Source: an uncultured Parabacteroides sp.
GTDB lineage: Bacteria > Bacteroidota > Bacteroidia > Bacteroidales > Tannerellaceae
Length of the DNA: 64,000 nucleotides
Reading direction: 5' to 3'
NCBI GenBank assembly: GCA_937894065.1
Contig: CALCST010000019.1
Coordinates: forward strand, 56,317-120,316
Shown: positions 27,001 through 36,080 of the stretch, one piece after another
Layout of the letters: each line of letters opens with the position of its first letter
How positions within the stretch are numbered: position 1 is the stretch's first letter
Made by a program: the position numbers and the translations under genes
The notes under the pieces: model-generated
Seen by the model: only the letters and a program-made list of their open reading frames with translations
Databases searched by the model: none
What the model was told of the DNA's origin: nothing

Positions 27001-27304
27001 AGCAGGAACTGCAAAATTCTTGAATGATAACGGAATCAAAGCAACTGCAGTTTGTTGGCCGGATGAAAACGGTGATTTGAACATTATGGATATGTTCAGC
27101 AACCACGTATTCGAACTTGTTGTAAATATTCCGAAAGATCATTCAAAACGCGAATTGACTAACGGTTACAAGATTCGCCGTGCGGCTATCGACCATAACA
27201 TTCCATTGATTACAAATGCAAGATTGGCTAGCGCCTTTATCAATGCATTCTGTGAAATGAAGATGGAAGATATCCAGATTAAGAGCTGGCAGGAATATAA
27301 ATAA
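24086..27304 (+). CDS. carB: Carbamoyl phosphate synthase large subunit
   Basis: 1072 residues, full length. Two homologous halves each with an ATP-grasp domain: GSGALKIGQAGEFDYSGSQA near residue 12 and GSGAYRIGSSVEFDWCSVN near 565. Signature segments include ALGGMGSG, EVNARLSRSSALASKASGYPLA in the first half and SGPFNIQFLAKNN / ECNLRASRSFPFVSK in the second. The C-terminal MGS-like allosteric domain (from about 940, with VDLLEPCRVLDSKGYTIYATAGTAKFL) binds effectors such as UMP and ornithine. It makes carbamoyl phosphate for pyrimidines and arginine. carA is not adjacent, so this gene has its own promoter and leader. Confidence 0.97.
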   Translation: MSRSGIKKVIVLGSGALKIGQAGEFDYSGSQALKALKEEGISTVLLNPNIATIQTSEGVADKVYFLPITPYFVEEVIKKEQPDGILLAFGGQTALNCGTELYTSGTLAKYGVKVLGTSVEAIMYTEDRDLFVKKLNEIEVKTPVSQAVENMDDAVAAAHKIGFPVMIRSAYALGGMGSGICKDEAELRELAESAFAYAPQILVEESLKGWKEIEFEVIRDKNDHCFTVVSMENVDPLGVHTGESIVVAPTCSLTDAELKMLQDLSIQTIRHLGIVGECNIQYAFNSDTNDYRVIEVNARLSRSSALASKASGYPLAFVAAKLALGYGLDEIGEMGTPNSAYKAPEVDYMIVKIPRWDLTKFAGVDRKIGSSMKSVGEIMSIGKSFEEIMQKGLRMIGQGMHGFVGNNDLEFEDLDYELANPTDLRIFAVAKALESGYTVERIHELSKINQWFLNKLKNIVDYTKVLSLYSKIEDLPEDVLREAKRLGFSDFQIARYVENPQGNMEKENIRVRSLRKKLGVLPSVKRINTVASEHPELTNYLYLTYDGSEHDIPYYHTEKNVIILGSGAYRIGSSVEFDWCSVNTAQTARKLGYKAIMINYNPETVSTDYDMCDRLYFDELSYERVLDVIDLEMPKGVVVSVGGQIPNNLAMKLHRQQVPILGTSPLSIDRAENRHKFSAMLDSLGIDQPRWAELTSMEEIDAFIAKVGFPVLIRPSYVLSGAAMNVCHTKEEMIEFLGLAAKVSKEFPVVVSEFLQGTKEIEFDAVAKNGEVVEYAISEHVEFAGVHSGDATLVFPAQKIYFETARRIKKIAKTIAKELNISGPFNIQFLAKNNFVKVIECNLRASRSFPFVSKVLKRNFIETATRIMLDAEYTKPDKSAFDIDWIGVKASQFSFARLHNADPVLGVDMSSTGEVGCIGDDFNEALLSAMIAVGNKIPKKNILVSSGAAKSKVDLLEPCRVLDSKGYTIYATAGTAKFLNDNGIKATAVCWPDENGDLNIMDMFSNHVFELVVNIPKDHSKRELTNGYKIRRAAIDHNIPLITNARLASAFINAFCEMKMEDIQIKSWQEYK

Positions 27305-27371
27305 GAAAGTTGACGAGGATTCAGAGACAAGTTGACTAGAGAAAGAGTTAAATCAAAAACAAGTTTTTTAT

Positions 27372-27402
27372 TTTGCTCAGCACTTGCCTTTATTTATCTT
27401 TG
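27372..27402 (+). promoter_or_regulatory. Promoter of the LuxR/Y_Y_Y regulator gene
   Basis: TTTG at 27372-27375 and TATCTTTG at 27395-27402 with a 19-bp spacer. Start expected near 27409. A terminator-like hairpin begins only about 7 nt further on. Confidence 0.8.
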
Positions 27403-27415
27403 CAATATAAATCTG

Positions 27416-27452
27416 TAGCGACAGGTTAATAAAAGCCTGTCGCTATTTTTAT
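27416..27452 (+). terminator. Terminator-like hairpin in the 5' leader (or carB terminator)
   Basis: Perfect 10-bp arms TAGCGACAGG (27416-27425) and CCTGTCGCTA (27436-27445) followed by TTTTTAT. It can end carB transcription, 112 bp after the stop. However it lies downstream of the promoter at 27372-27402, so it also sits in the leader of the next gene. Confidence 0.85.
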
Positions 27453-27462
27453 CTTTATTCTA

Positions 27463-29532
27463 ATGCGTTTTTGGTGTAAAATATTCTGTGCTGTATTTAT
27501 CAATTTTCTTACCATTAATAATTTCTTTATTAAGGGTGAGGAAAACATGTCTGTTTTTATACAAAACTATACCATAAACGAATATAATGCCAGTTGCCAG
27601 AATTGGGGATTGGCAGTCTCTCCCGACGGTATTTTATACGTGGCAAATAATTCCGGGCTTCTTGCTTTTAACGGCAATAGTTGGAAACTCTACAAAATGC
27701 CTGACAACAGTGCTATATACAAAATAAACTACAAGGATAATAGAATTTATACTGGAGGTGAAACTACAGACGGATTCTGGACTAAAGATGAATTCGGAGA
27801 AATGAATTTCACTCCATATGAAGGTAAATATCCTGACACAATATTTAACAAAACATATAGAGAGGTCAATATTCCAAAAGAAATTGAAGACTGTAAAACA
27901 AGCGTATTAGCAACATCAAAGAATCTTAATTTCATCGGAACAGAAACTGACGGACTATATATTACAAACAATGAAAACAAAATAATTTATCATATTTCAA
28001 CACAAAACCAGTTGCAAGACAATGTGGTAAGAGATATCTGTGTTCAGGACGAAAGCCTTATTTGGCTTGCACTTGATAACGGTATTACACAAATCGACAT
28101 AAATCCGCCTCTTTTTATGCTCGGACGCAGAAGTGTTATCGGCCAATTGCAACAAGCTAAACTCAAAGATGATATTCTGATAGTCAAAACGAACCGTGGA
28201 TATTTTAAAAGGACATTAAAACCTAACGATGTTTTCGTTCCTGCCGAAAATGAAGATACAACAGAACTTCTTCAAACAGTAGGAAATGAGAATAATAGAA
28301 TAAGTGATTTCACTTTCAACCAATCAGAATCAGAAACAATCCTGCTTAATCCTCAAGCTATCTACAATGCCTCAGAAGATTTATATTGGATTATAAACAA
28401 TAATGAAGCCGGGCTGATAGATTTCGATGAAAGTAATAAGACGATATTAAAATGCAGGTTCTTATTTGACAATTATAATCTTAATCTGGCTACACGTGGC
28501 CAACAAATTATTTCGTTAAATGATTCACTTAGCGCAGTATCAACAATGCAAGGAGCTTTCCTTCTTGACACTAGAAAAATAATATCAAATTCTATAAGTC
28601 TAACTATGCCATCGTTTAGTCAAGTAAATTATGTTGACAAAAGAGGTATTCATCAGCTACAACCGGATACGAATTTTATTTCTCTTCCATATAATTTTCA
28701 GGAGCTCAACATTTTTGTTGAAACTACAATATTTACACCAAATCATCAGTTCAGTTATAAACTTGAAGGAGTATCTGCAGGATGGTCAAAATGGCAAAAT
28801 GATGGAAAAATATCATTTCTGCAATTGCCAGAAGGAACTTATGAACTGAAAATAAGGAAATATGTTACTAAAGGTCCTTTCCCAGAGATTTCTATGATTA
28901 TTGAGGTAAGGCCACCTTGGTACAATACTATATGGGCATATATAATATATATATTAATCCTATGGCTTATTATACAATCGGCTTTACGTTACCATCTGAG
29001 AAATCTTAATAAAGAAGAAATGGCTCAGAAGGAAAAAGAAAAACAGCTAGAAGAGCGCAAACTGGAACAACTGAAAAACGAAATGCTGGAAAAAGAACTG
29101 CAAAATAAGAACAATGAACTCACTTTGCAAACTTCAGCTTTAGTAAAACGTAACCAGGCAACTCAAGCTATACTTGATGAATTTGAAAAACAGAAGGAAC
29201 TTCTTGGTGACAGATATCCTAATAAAATGTATAACAAACTTCATGCACTCATGGAAGATGCTTTGGAAAATCAGGCAGATTGGCTTCTTTTCGAATCTTA
29301 TTTCAACAGTGCACACCAGAATTTCCTTGATAGATTGAAAACTCGTTTTCCGGATATTACAACTGGAGACTTAAGAGTATGCTGTTTATTAAAAATGAAT
29401 CTTTCCACAAAAGAAATAGCTTCACTTATGAATGTATCTGTTAGAGCAATCGAACTGAGAAGATACAGATTAAGAAAGAGATTAGAACTGGATAACGAAA
29501 CAAACCTTGTAGATTTCTTGATGAAATTCTAG
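27463..29532 (+). CDS. Membrane sensor-regulator: beta-propeller, Y_Y_Y domain, TM helix, coiled coil and LuxR-type HTH
   Basis: 689 residues. N-terminal hydrophobic segment (residues 1-27) serves as signal peptide; this supports the ATG at 27463 over the one at 27547. A propeller-like region follows (NWGLAVSPDGILYVANNSGLLAFNG, LIWLALDNGITQIDI), then a Y_Y_Y-type Ig domain (FSYKLEGVSAGWSKWQNDG, PEGTYELKIRKY), one membrane helix (WAYIIYILILWLIIQ, about 485-503), a coiled coil (EEMAQKEKEKQLEERKLEQL), and a C-terminal helix-turn-helix (KEIASLMNVSVRAIELRRYRLRKRL). Periplasmic sensing with direct DNA control is the model for this family. The propeller is shorter than in relatives of about 900 residues. 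Target genes unknown. Confidence 0.82.
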   Translation: MRFWCKIFCAVFINFLTINNFFIKGEENMSVFIQNYTINEYNASCQNWGLAVSPDGILYVANNSGLLAFNGNSWKLYKMPDNSAIYKINYKDNRIYTGGETTDGFWTKDEFGEMNFTPYEGKYPDTIFNKTYREVNIPKEIEDCKTSVLATSKNLNFIGTETDGLYITNNENKIIYHISTQNQLQDNVVRDICVQDESLIWLALDNGITQIDINPPLFMLGRRSVIGQLQQAKLKDDILIVKTNRGYFKRTLKPNDVFVPAENEDTTELLQTVGNENNRISDFTFNQSESETILLNPQAIYNASEDLYWIINNNEAGLIDFDESNKTILKCRFLFDNYNLNLATRGQQIISLNDSLSAVSTMQGAFLLDTRKIISNSISLTMPSFSQVNYVDKRGIHQLQPDTNFISLPYNFQELNIFVETTIFTPNHQFSYKLEGVSAGWSKWQNDGKISFLQLPEGTYELKIRKYVTKGPFPEISMIIEVRPPWYNTIWAYIIYILILWLIIQSALRYHLRNLNKEEMAQKEKEKQLEERKLEQLKNEMLEKELQNKNNELTLQTSALVKRNQATQAILDEFEKQKELLGDRYPNKMYNKLHALMEDALENQADWLLFESYFNSAHQNFLDRLKTRFPDITTGDLRVCCLLKMNLSTKEIASLMNVSVRAIELRRYRLRKRLELDNETNLVDFLMKF

Positions 29533-29777
29533 AAATCTACATGCACTTTTCATATTTCAAACGCACTTTTCAAAATTTAAATTTCTAGAAAATTTACACT
29601 AATAAACTGCTATGTATAAATATATTACACTCAAATAAAAAGCGAATGAGAAAGTAATATAGCATACATCATTTATAATATTTTTACTTGCGCAATATAT
29701 GTTGTAGCAATTTTATTGACTAATAAAATTAATAATATTTGATTTGCATTGTAATCTTTAAATCACGACAGGGAAAC

Positions 29778-31154
29778 ATGGATAAACACGGAATTGAAGA
29801 AGTATTGAAACATCTCAAAAAAGATGGAATTTCACGCCGCCATTTCTTTCAGATATTGGCTGCAAGCGGTTTGTTATCACTCGTAAATACAGAAAAAGCT
29901 AATGCCTTTTCAAGTAATGCGAAAGGAAAGATTGTAATAGTTGGTGGAGGTGCTGCCGGAATTGCTATGGCTGCAAGATTGAAAAAATGGCTTTCTAATC
30001 CAGATATTACATTAATAGATCCTAGTGACAGACAATTCTATCAGCCGGGATTTACACTGATAGCTTCAGGTGTTTATGAACCGGATGAGGTTTGGAAAAA
30101 GCAGGAGGATTGCATTCCTTCCGGCATCAAATGGGTTAAAGATTCCGTTGTTTCCGTTGATCCCGTCTGGAATCAAATAGAAACCAAGTCAAACGGAAAA
30201 ATAGCATATGATTTCCTTGTTCTTACACCAGGGTTGCAAATAAACTGGAGCCAGGTGGAAGGAATGTCATACGAACAACTTGGTACAGGCAACGCACATT
30301 GTATCTATGATTTTGAAGGAGCTCAGAAAACATGGAAAGCAATGAGTGAATTCGCTAAAAAAGGTGGTCGTGGTATTTACACAGATACCTACACCAAACA
30401 CAAATGTGGTGGAGCTCCTAAAAAAATATGTTTGCTAACTGAGGACTATTCACGCAAACAAGGGACAAGAGATTCTTTGGAATTGAAATATTTCAGTGCC
30501 GAAAAAGCTCTTTATGATGTCAAATTCTTTACTCCAAGATTATTGGAAATATACAATGAGAGAAATATTCCAATAACTCTCAACACAAGATTGAAAGGAA
30601 TTGACACAGCAGCTAAGCAGGTTCATTTTGAAACCATCATAAAAAATGGAGATGAAAAGACAGTTACAACATCTGTTGAAGATTATGATTTCTTGCATTT
30701 CACTCCACCAATGTCTGCTCCAGACTTTGTAAAAGAAGCAGGACTTGGATTCTCAGAAGGTAAATTGGCCGATGGCGGATGGGTTATGGTAGACAAAGAA
30801 ACTTTGGTTCACCAGAAATACCCAAATATAATTTCTCTTGGTGACGTTGCAGGTTTGCCAACAAGTAAAACATCTGCTGCTGCAAGAGTTCAGGTTCCTA
30901 TCGCTGCGAAGAATCTGATTTCATTGATGGAAGGTAAAGAACCTGTTGAAAAATATAACGGCTATGCAGCATGCCCTATCGTTACAGATTACGGTCATGT
31001 TCTGTTATGCGAATTCGACTATAACAAAGAGCCTATGATTTCATTCCCGTTCTCAATGCTTGATATGTCGAAAGAACAATGGGCCGCATGGTTATTAAAA
31101 GTATATGTGCTTAAACCTTTATATTTCTACGGAATGCTTAAAGGATTGGCATAA
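29778..31154 (+). CDS. FAD/NAD(P)-dependent oxidoreductase, sulfide:quinone reductase-like, with Tat signal
   Basis: 458 residues from ATG 29778 (an upstream in-frame ATG at 29739 would add 13 residues). The N-terminus has a twin-arginine motif: SRRHFF at residues 19-24, then a hydrophobic ILAASGLLSLV and a cleavage-like ANAFS. FAD-binding GGGAAGIAMAARL at 56-68, a second dinucleotide region near 230, and SLGDVAGLPTSKTSAAA near 360 are as in the SQR/NDH-2 family. Cysteines occur in KHKCGGAPKKICLL. A membrane-surface sulfide or quinone redox role is plausible; the substrate is not proven. Stands alone with a terminator after it. Confidence 0.78.
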   Translation: MDKHGIEEVLKHLKKDGISRRHFFQILAASGLLSLVNTEKANAFSSNAKGKIVIVGGGAAGIAMAARLKKWLSNPDITLIDPSDRQFYQPGFTLIASGVYEPDEVWKKQEDCIPSGIKWVKDSVVSVDPVWNQIETKSNGKIAYDFLVLTPGLQINWSQVEGMSYEQLGTGNAHCIYDFEGAQKTWKAMSEFAKKGGRGIYTDTYTKHKCGGAPKKICLLTEDYSRKQGTRDSLELKYFSAEKALYDVKFFTPRLLEIYNERNIPITLNTRLKGIDTAAKQVHFETIIKNGDEKTVTTSVEDYDFLHFTPPMSAPDFVKEAGLGFSEGKLADGGWVMVDKETLVHQKYPNIISLGDVAGLPTSKTSAAARVQVPIAAKNLISLMEGKEPVEKYNGYAACPIVTDYGHVLLCEFDYNKEPMISFPFSMLDMSKEQWAAWLLKVYVLKPLYFYGMLKGLA

Positions 31155-31236
31155 TTTAGATGAAAACAACTCCCTTTATTTTATATGCTAAACTAAAATT
31201 AAAACTCAAAAACAAAAAGCCAGAACTTTAATTCTA

Positions 31237-31280
31237 AGAGGCTGTATCGTAAACACGATACAGCCTCTACTGTTTTATTT
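31237..31280 (+). terminator. Intrinsic terminator after the SQR-like gene
   Basis: Perfect 14-bp arms AGAGGCTGTATCGT (31237-31250) and ACGATACAGCCTCT (31255-31268), loop of 4 nt, then a T-rich tail (TGTTTTATTTTG). It lies 83 bp after the stop. Confidence 0.88.
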
Positions 31281-31371
31281 TGTTTCAATAATAGACATTT
31301 ATATAGATTAAATATGCAACAGAACATTAATAAATAATTCGTTATCATTTTGTAACAACCTCGTCAAATAG

Positions 31372-31396
31372 GTGTAATATTACACTTATACTTTCG
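31372..31396 (+). promoter_or_regulatory. Perfect 14-bp palindrome next to a -7-like box, upstream of PHP gene
   Basis: GTGTAATATTACAC (31372-31385) is an exact palindrome. It is immediately followed by TACTTTCG (31389-31396), a one-mismatch TAnnTTTG box, 24 bp before the PHP-hydrolase ATG. No TTTG is found at the -33 position, so activation or repression through the palindrome is plausible. Confidence 0.55.
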
Positions 31397-31419
31397 CACT
31401 CGTAAAAAAAACATTTTTT

Positions 31420-32931
31420 ATGAGACGATTCCACTTTTTAATTAACATCCTTACATATGGATGTATTTTTTGTTCAGGTAATTTATCTGCGCAATCACAA
31501 AACGGTTCATATCGTTTATGCGATTTTCATCAGCATACAACGTTTAGTGACGGTGTATATAGTCTAGGTTATGATTTTGAAGCTTGCGATAGTATTGGAT
31601 TAGCTTGGTGGGCAAATAGCGAACACGGTGGTCCAGCACCTTATAATGGATTACTCTCAGGAAAAGACAAAGGGAAGTTTGTTCGCTGGAGTTCTGAAGA
31701 GGTGAAAGGTGATTCAAATTCCGATGATGAAGGGAATATTATTATGTGGCGTTGGCAAACACTTTCAGAATACACATTCCCGGAAATAGTACGTATGCGT
31801 GAGCAAACCTATCCTCAAAGGACTTTAATCCAAGGTGTAGAATGGAATGTTCCAGGTCACGAGCATGCGAGCGTAACTATCTTAGATAAACAATTTGATA
31901 AAAATCCCAACTGTACTGCATTAGCAGAATTTGAATACAAATTCGATTCTCGCGATCACGACATTAAAGGTGGTAAAACTCAAGGATGGGAAAAATCTAT
32001 CAATAATGATCATGCCAAAGCTATTGAAGGTATCAACTGGTTAAAAAAGCATTACGCAAAAACCAGTTGGGTCATACCGGCACATCCAGATCGTAAAAAC
32101 AAATGGACTATAGCAGATTTTCGTGAAATGAACGATTTAGCTCCTGAAATCTGTTTCGGATTCGAAGGTATTCCCGGACATCAACGAAGCAAGGACAGAG
32201 GAGAATATGCACCAAGAAACAACACATACGGAACTTACACTTACGGAGGTGCAGGACTTATGGTTGCTAAAATTGGCGGACTTTGGGATTCTCTCCTTTC
32301 TGAAGGTCGTCACTGGTGGTTATTTACATGCTCTGATTTTCACAATCTGGATTCAGATTTTTTACCAGGCGAATATAACAAAACCTACCTTTTCCTACCT
32401 GAAAAGATAGAACCGATGCATTTGGCTGATTATTTACGTTCAGGAAACTGCTTTGTAGTAAGTGGAAACTTTATCCAAAACTTAAGCTTCAAAATTAATG
32501 GAGCAACAATGGGGCAAACATTAACTCCGGAAAAAGACGAACCTATTATTATCGATATAATATTGACAGAAAATAAGGATTCAAAATTAAATCTCGACCA
32601 TGTAGATCTTATTGCTGGAGAAGTTCACCCAAAGGCTAAACCGGGAACTGAAGCATATAATCAAGACAGTGTAAAAACAACTAAAATAATTGCACGATTC
32701 ACAGAAAAAGATTGGACTCGTGATGCTAATGGACAAATCATAATCAAATATCAGATTACTCCAACTTCCCCACATACATACTACAGATTAAGAGGAACAC
32801 ACTTGAAAATCGGAACTCCCGGAGAAACAGACAAAAATGGGAATCCACTGCCGGACAAAGGAATCAACACAGAACAGAAGGCTTTGAATGATCAGTGGTT
32901 CTATACAAATCCAATATTCTGTAAATATTAA
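31420..32931 (+). CDS. Secreted PHP-domain metal-dependent hydrolase
   Basis: 503 residues. Signal peptide 1-24 (ends LSAQ). PHP signature LCDFHQHTTFSDG at residues 33-45 supplies the first metal ligands. Others are ANSEHGG (65-71), EWNVPGHEHASV near 147, IPAHPDRKN near 220 and TCSDFHNLDSD near 305. The C-terminal ~130 residues form a beta-sandwich-like tail (FKINGATMGQTLTP...). PHP enzymes are usually phosphoesterases. It lies 36 bp upstream of a susC-susD pair in the same direction, so it may be the enzyme for the molecule imported by that pair; the substrate is not known. Confidence 0.82.
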   Translation: MRRFHFLINILTYGCIFCSGNLSAQSQNGSYRLCDFHQHTTFSDGVYSLGYDFEACDSIGLAWWANSEHGGPAPYNGLLSGKDKGKFVRWSSEEVKGDSNSDDEGNIIMWRWQTLSEYTFPEIVRMREQTYPQRTLIQGVEWNVPGHEHASVTILDKQFDKNPNCTALAEFEYKFDSRDHDIKGGKTQGWEKSINNDHAKAIEGINWLKKHYAKTSWVIPAHPDRKNKWTIADFREMNDLAPEICFGFEGIPGHQRSKDRGEYAPRNNTYGTYTYGGAGLMVAKIGGLWDSLLSEGRHWWLFTCSDFHNLDSDFLPGEYNKTYLFLPEKIEPMHLADYLRSGNCFVVSGNFIQNLSFKINGATMGQTLTPEKDEPIIIDIILTENKDSKLNLDHVDLIAGEVHPKAKPGTEAYNQDSVKTTKIIARFTEKDWTRDANGQIIIKYQITPTSPHTYYRLRGTHLKIGTPGETDKNGNPLPDKGINTEQKALNDQWFYTNPIFCKY

Positions 32932-32967
32932 AAACATCTCATACAAATTTAATAATCAAAGAAAAAC

Positions 32968-35900
32968 ATGAAGAAATTAAGAAAAGTGGCGATAGTTGCA
33001 TCTTTATGCGCAATCACAGCCCCAAATTACATTTTTGCCATAACTAATCCAGAAACATCTGGAAGTATAGCAAGCAATTCTCCCTTAGTTAACAATGACT
33101 CTAAGAAAACTATTCAAGGAAAGGTTATCGACGAAAAAGGAACTCCAATTATTGGCGCTAATGTTGTAATCAAAGGAACAACACGTGGTGTTGTAACCGA
33201 CATTGACGGACAGTTCAGTCTTCCGGAGGTTGAACCTGGCGCAACTTTGGTTATATCATACATAGGCTATCAGGATATGAGTGTCAAGGCAAAAGAATCC
33301 ATGAGCATTGTCTTGAAGGAAGATTCTGAATTACTTGACGAAGTTGTTGTTGTAGGTTATGGAACAATGCGACGCAAAGACGTTACAAGCTCTATTTCAA
33401 CTGTTCAAGCTAAAGAGTTGAATCAAGGTGTATATACTGACCCTGCGCAATTATTGCAAGGAAAAGTTGCCGGTCTGACAATTACTCAAACTAGTGACCC
33501 GAACCAGAGCTCTTCCATCACTCTGCGTGGTGCCTCAACTCTGCGTGAAGGAGAAGCTATGGAACCGTATTATATCATTGACGGTGTGCCAGGTGTAGAT
33601 TTGTCATTCGTTTCTCCTGATGATATTGAATCTATCGATGTATTACGTGATGCAACAGCAACAGCCATCTATGGTTCTAAAGCTGCAAATGGTGTAATCA
33701 TCATCACAACTAAAAAAGGAAAAGATGGTAGAGTGAATATCAATTATAACGGATATGTGGCTTTCGATAAGGTAAGCAAGAACATGGAAATGATGACTGC
33801 TACCGATTTAAGAAACTACGCTGCTGCAAACAATTTTACTTTGCCTAATGATGAAGGTGCTGACACAAACTGGCAAGATGAAATTCAACGCCTTGGCGTT
33901 TCTCACAACCACAATCTGGCAGTTAGCGGAGGTAATGAAAAGTCAAACTATAACGTCAGCCTCAACTACCTGAACCGCGAAGGAGTAATCATGGGTTCAG
34001 GCATGGAGCGATTCAATGCCAGAGCAATAGCTCAGTCAAAAGTTCTAAAAGACCACTTGACTCTGTCTCTTGGCGTTAATGCCAGCCAGTCCACTAATAA
34101 TGAAAGAGGCGGAAACAATTCAAGCCAGTCTGAAGATGAAAGAGGTTCACAGAACGTAATTGACGCTATGCTCTATTACTCTCCGACTCAGCCTGTCAGA
34201 AACGAAGATGGTTCATGGTATGAATCATTTGGTGTAACTAACTATTACAACCCACTTTCTCTGATAAATGAAGATATACAAAAAACCGTCAACAAGAACT
34301 TGATGATTACCGGTAAGGCAGACTTAAAAATAATAGACGGTCTAACCTGGAGTGCAAACTACTCATACGCTACTGACCAGAGCACATACAGTGAATATCA
34401 CACTACCAAATCACAGTATGTCCGTAACAACGGTCAGGCAACACGCAATACATATTTCGACAACAAAAGCGTATTTGAAACATTCGCAAACTATGATGTA
34501 ACCATTGCTAAACGTCATAAACTTGGCGCAATGTTGGGTTATTCATGGGAAGAAAACAACAGCAACGACGGATTTGGTCTGACAGTAAGAGATTTCTACA
34601 ACGATGATGTATCATATTATAATCTAACTTATGCAAATATCATTGACGGAATCGACGCTGTTGAAAGCGGAGCTGAATCAACTCTGCGTATGATTTCATT
34701 CTACGGACGATTGAATTATGTATTCGACAGTAAATACAGTTTCCAGGCAACTATCCGACGTGACGGTTCTTCTGCATTTGGTAAAAACAACCGCTGGGCA
34801 ACATTCCCATCTTTCTCTGCTGCATGGCGCCTGAGCGATGAAGACTTTATCAAAGATATGAATATCTTCGACGACCTTAAACTTCGTGCCGGTTATGGTG
34901 TCAGCGGTAACTCTCTGGGATTCGATGCATACACAGCTATACAAACATATGGAGTATCAGGCTGGTTCAATTATACTGATGCAAACGGATATACATCAAA
35001 CAAACATACATTAGCCGCAACCAACAACTCAAACCCAGATTTGAAATGGGAACGCACTGGTATGTTCAATGTTGGTTTGGATTTCGCTTTCTTCAACAGC
35101 CGCTTGAACGGTACAATCGAATACTACGACAAACATACAAGTGACTTGATTTATTACTATCCGGTTTCAACAAACAGATATCCGTTCGGAACTATGACTG
35201 CCAACGTCGGTGACATCAGCAACCGTGGTATCGAAGTAACAATCAATGCCATACCGGTAAAAACCAAAGACTTCGAATGGAATACTACACTGAACCTCGC
35301 TCATAACAAAAACGTGGTAGAGAAACTTTCAAACGAAAACTTCTCTGTCGATTATGTAGCAATGGCATATCCTGGCATCGCTGGTAATAGTGACAAGTAT
35401 GTTCAGCGTTTGATGGAAGGTTGCCCTATCGGACAATTCTACACACTTGAATGGGCAGGATACAATGATGAAGGAGTTTCCGAATTCTACGTACATGATC
35501 CTGAAACAGGCGAACGTACAGGTGAAACAACAACAGCTCCGCAAGAAACCGACCAGACAAAGACAGGCAGCGCACAGCCAAAACTGACTTTCGGCTGGAA
35601 CAACACTTTGAATTATAAAAACTGGTCACTGAACGTCTTCTTCCAAGGTGTTACAGGAAACAAGATTTTCAACGCTTTGCGAGCTCAATACAGTGCTATA
35701 TCATTGGTAACATCAGGAAAGAACGTACTGAAAGAAGTAGCAACTGAACAGCTTTTCACCGACGTAAATGCACAAACTCCATCAGACCGCTATCTTGAAA
35801 ACGGAAGTTATCTGCGTCTGGCAACATTGTCACTTGCATACAACTTCGGCAATTTCGGTGAATGGATTAACAATCTGACACTTTATGCTACATGTAATAA

Positions 35901-36036
35901 TGTGTTTACTCTTACCGGATATAGCGGAACTGACCCAGAAGTTTCTCTTGGCGGATTGACTCCGGGTATCGACTGGAGCAACAATTACTATCCAAAAACA
36001 CGTTCTTATATGATCGGAATGAAAGTAAACTTCTAA
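32968..36036 (+). CDS. SusC/RagA family TonB-dependent receptor
   Basis: 1022 residues. Signal peptide 1-24. A carboxypeptidase-regulatory-like domain (IQGKVIDEKGTPIIGANVVIKGTTRG, about 50-130) is followed by the TonB-box-like DEVVVVGYGTMRRKD and the plug domain (LLQGKVAGL, TLRGASTL, VLRDATATAIYGSKAANGVIIITTKKG). The rest is a 22-strand barrel ending YMIGMKVNF. It imports a ligand captured by the SusD-like partner 44 bp downstream, using TonB/ExbBD energy. Ligand unknown; a PHP-hydrolase gene precedes it, and no glycosidase or polysaccharide lyase is present in the locus. Confidence 0.95.
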   Translation: MKKLRKVAIVASLCAITAPNYIFAITNPETSGSIASNSPLVNNDSKKTIQGKVIDEKGTPIIGANVVIKGTTRGVVTDIDGQFSLPEVEPGATLVISYIGYQDMSVKAKESMSIVLKEDSELLDEVVVVGYGTMRRKDVTSSISTVQAKELNQGVYTDPAQLLQGKVAGLTITQTSDPNQSSSITLRGASTLREGEAMEPYYIIDGVPGVDLSFVSPDDIESIDVLRDATATAIYGSKAANGVIIITTKKGKDGRVNINYNGYVAFDKVSKNMEMMTATDLRNYAAANNFTLPNDEGADTNWQDEIQRLGVSHNHNLAVSGGNEKSNYNVSLNYLNREGVIMGSGMERFNARAIAQSKVLKDHLTLSLGVNASQSTNNERGGNNSSQSEDERGSQNVIDAMLYYSPTQPVRNEDGSWYESFGVTNYYNPLSLINEDIQKTVNKNLMITGKADLKIIDGLTWSANYSYATDQSTYSEYHTTKSQYVRNNGQATRNTYFDNKSVFETFANYDVTIAKRHKLGAMLGYSWEENNSNDGFGLTVRDFYNDDVSYYNLTYANIIDGIDAVESGAESTLRMISFYGRLNYVFDSKYSFQATIRRDGSSAFGKNNRWATFPSFSAAWRLSDEDFIKDMNIFDDLKLRAGYGVSGNSLGFDAYTAIQTYGVSGWFNYTDANGYTSNKHTLAATNNSNPDLKWERTGMFNVGLDFAFFNSRLNGTIEYYDKHTSDLIYYYPVSTNRYPFGTMTANVGDISNRGIEVTINAIPVKTKDFEWNTTLNLAHNKNVVEKLSNENFSVDYVAMAYPGIAGNSDKYVQRLMEGCPIGQFYTLEWAGYNDEGVSEFYVHDPETGERTGETTTAPQETDQTKTGSAQPKLTFGWNNTLNYKNWSLNVFFQGVTGNKIFNALRAQYSAISLVTSGKNVLKEVATEQLFTDVNAQTPSDRYLENGSYLRLATLSLAYNFGNFGEWINNLTLYATCNNVFTLTGYSGTDPEVSLGGLTPGIDWSNNYYPKTRSYMIGMKVNF

Positions 36037-36080
36037 ATCAATGACTAATCATGACTAACAAGACAATTAAAAACATCAAT

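Noticed and set aside
27547..27549. Alternative start of the LuxR/Y_Y_Y regulator with GGTGAGG before it
   Set aside because: Starting here would remove the signal peptide required for a periplasmic propeller; Shine-Dalgarno sequences are weak guides in Bacteroidales.
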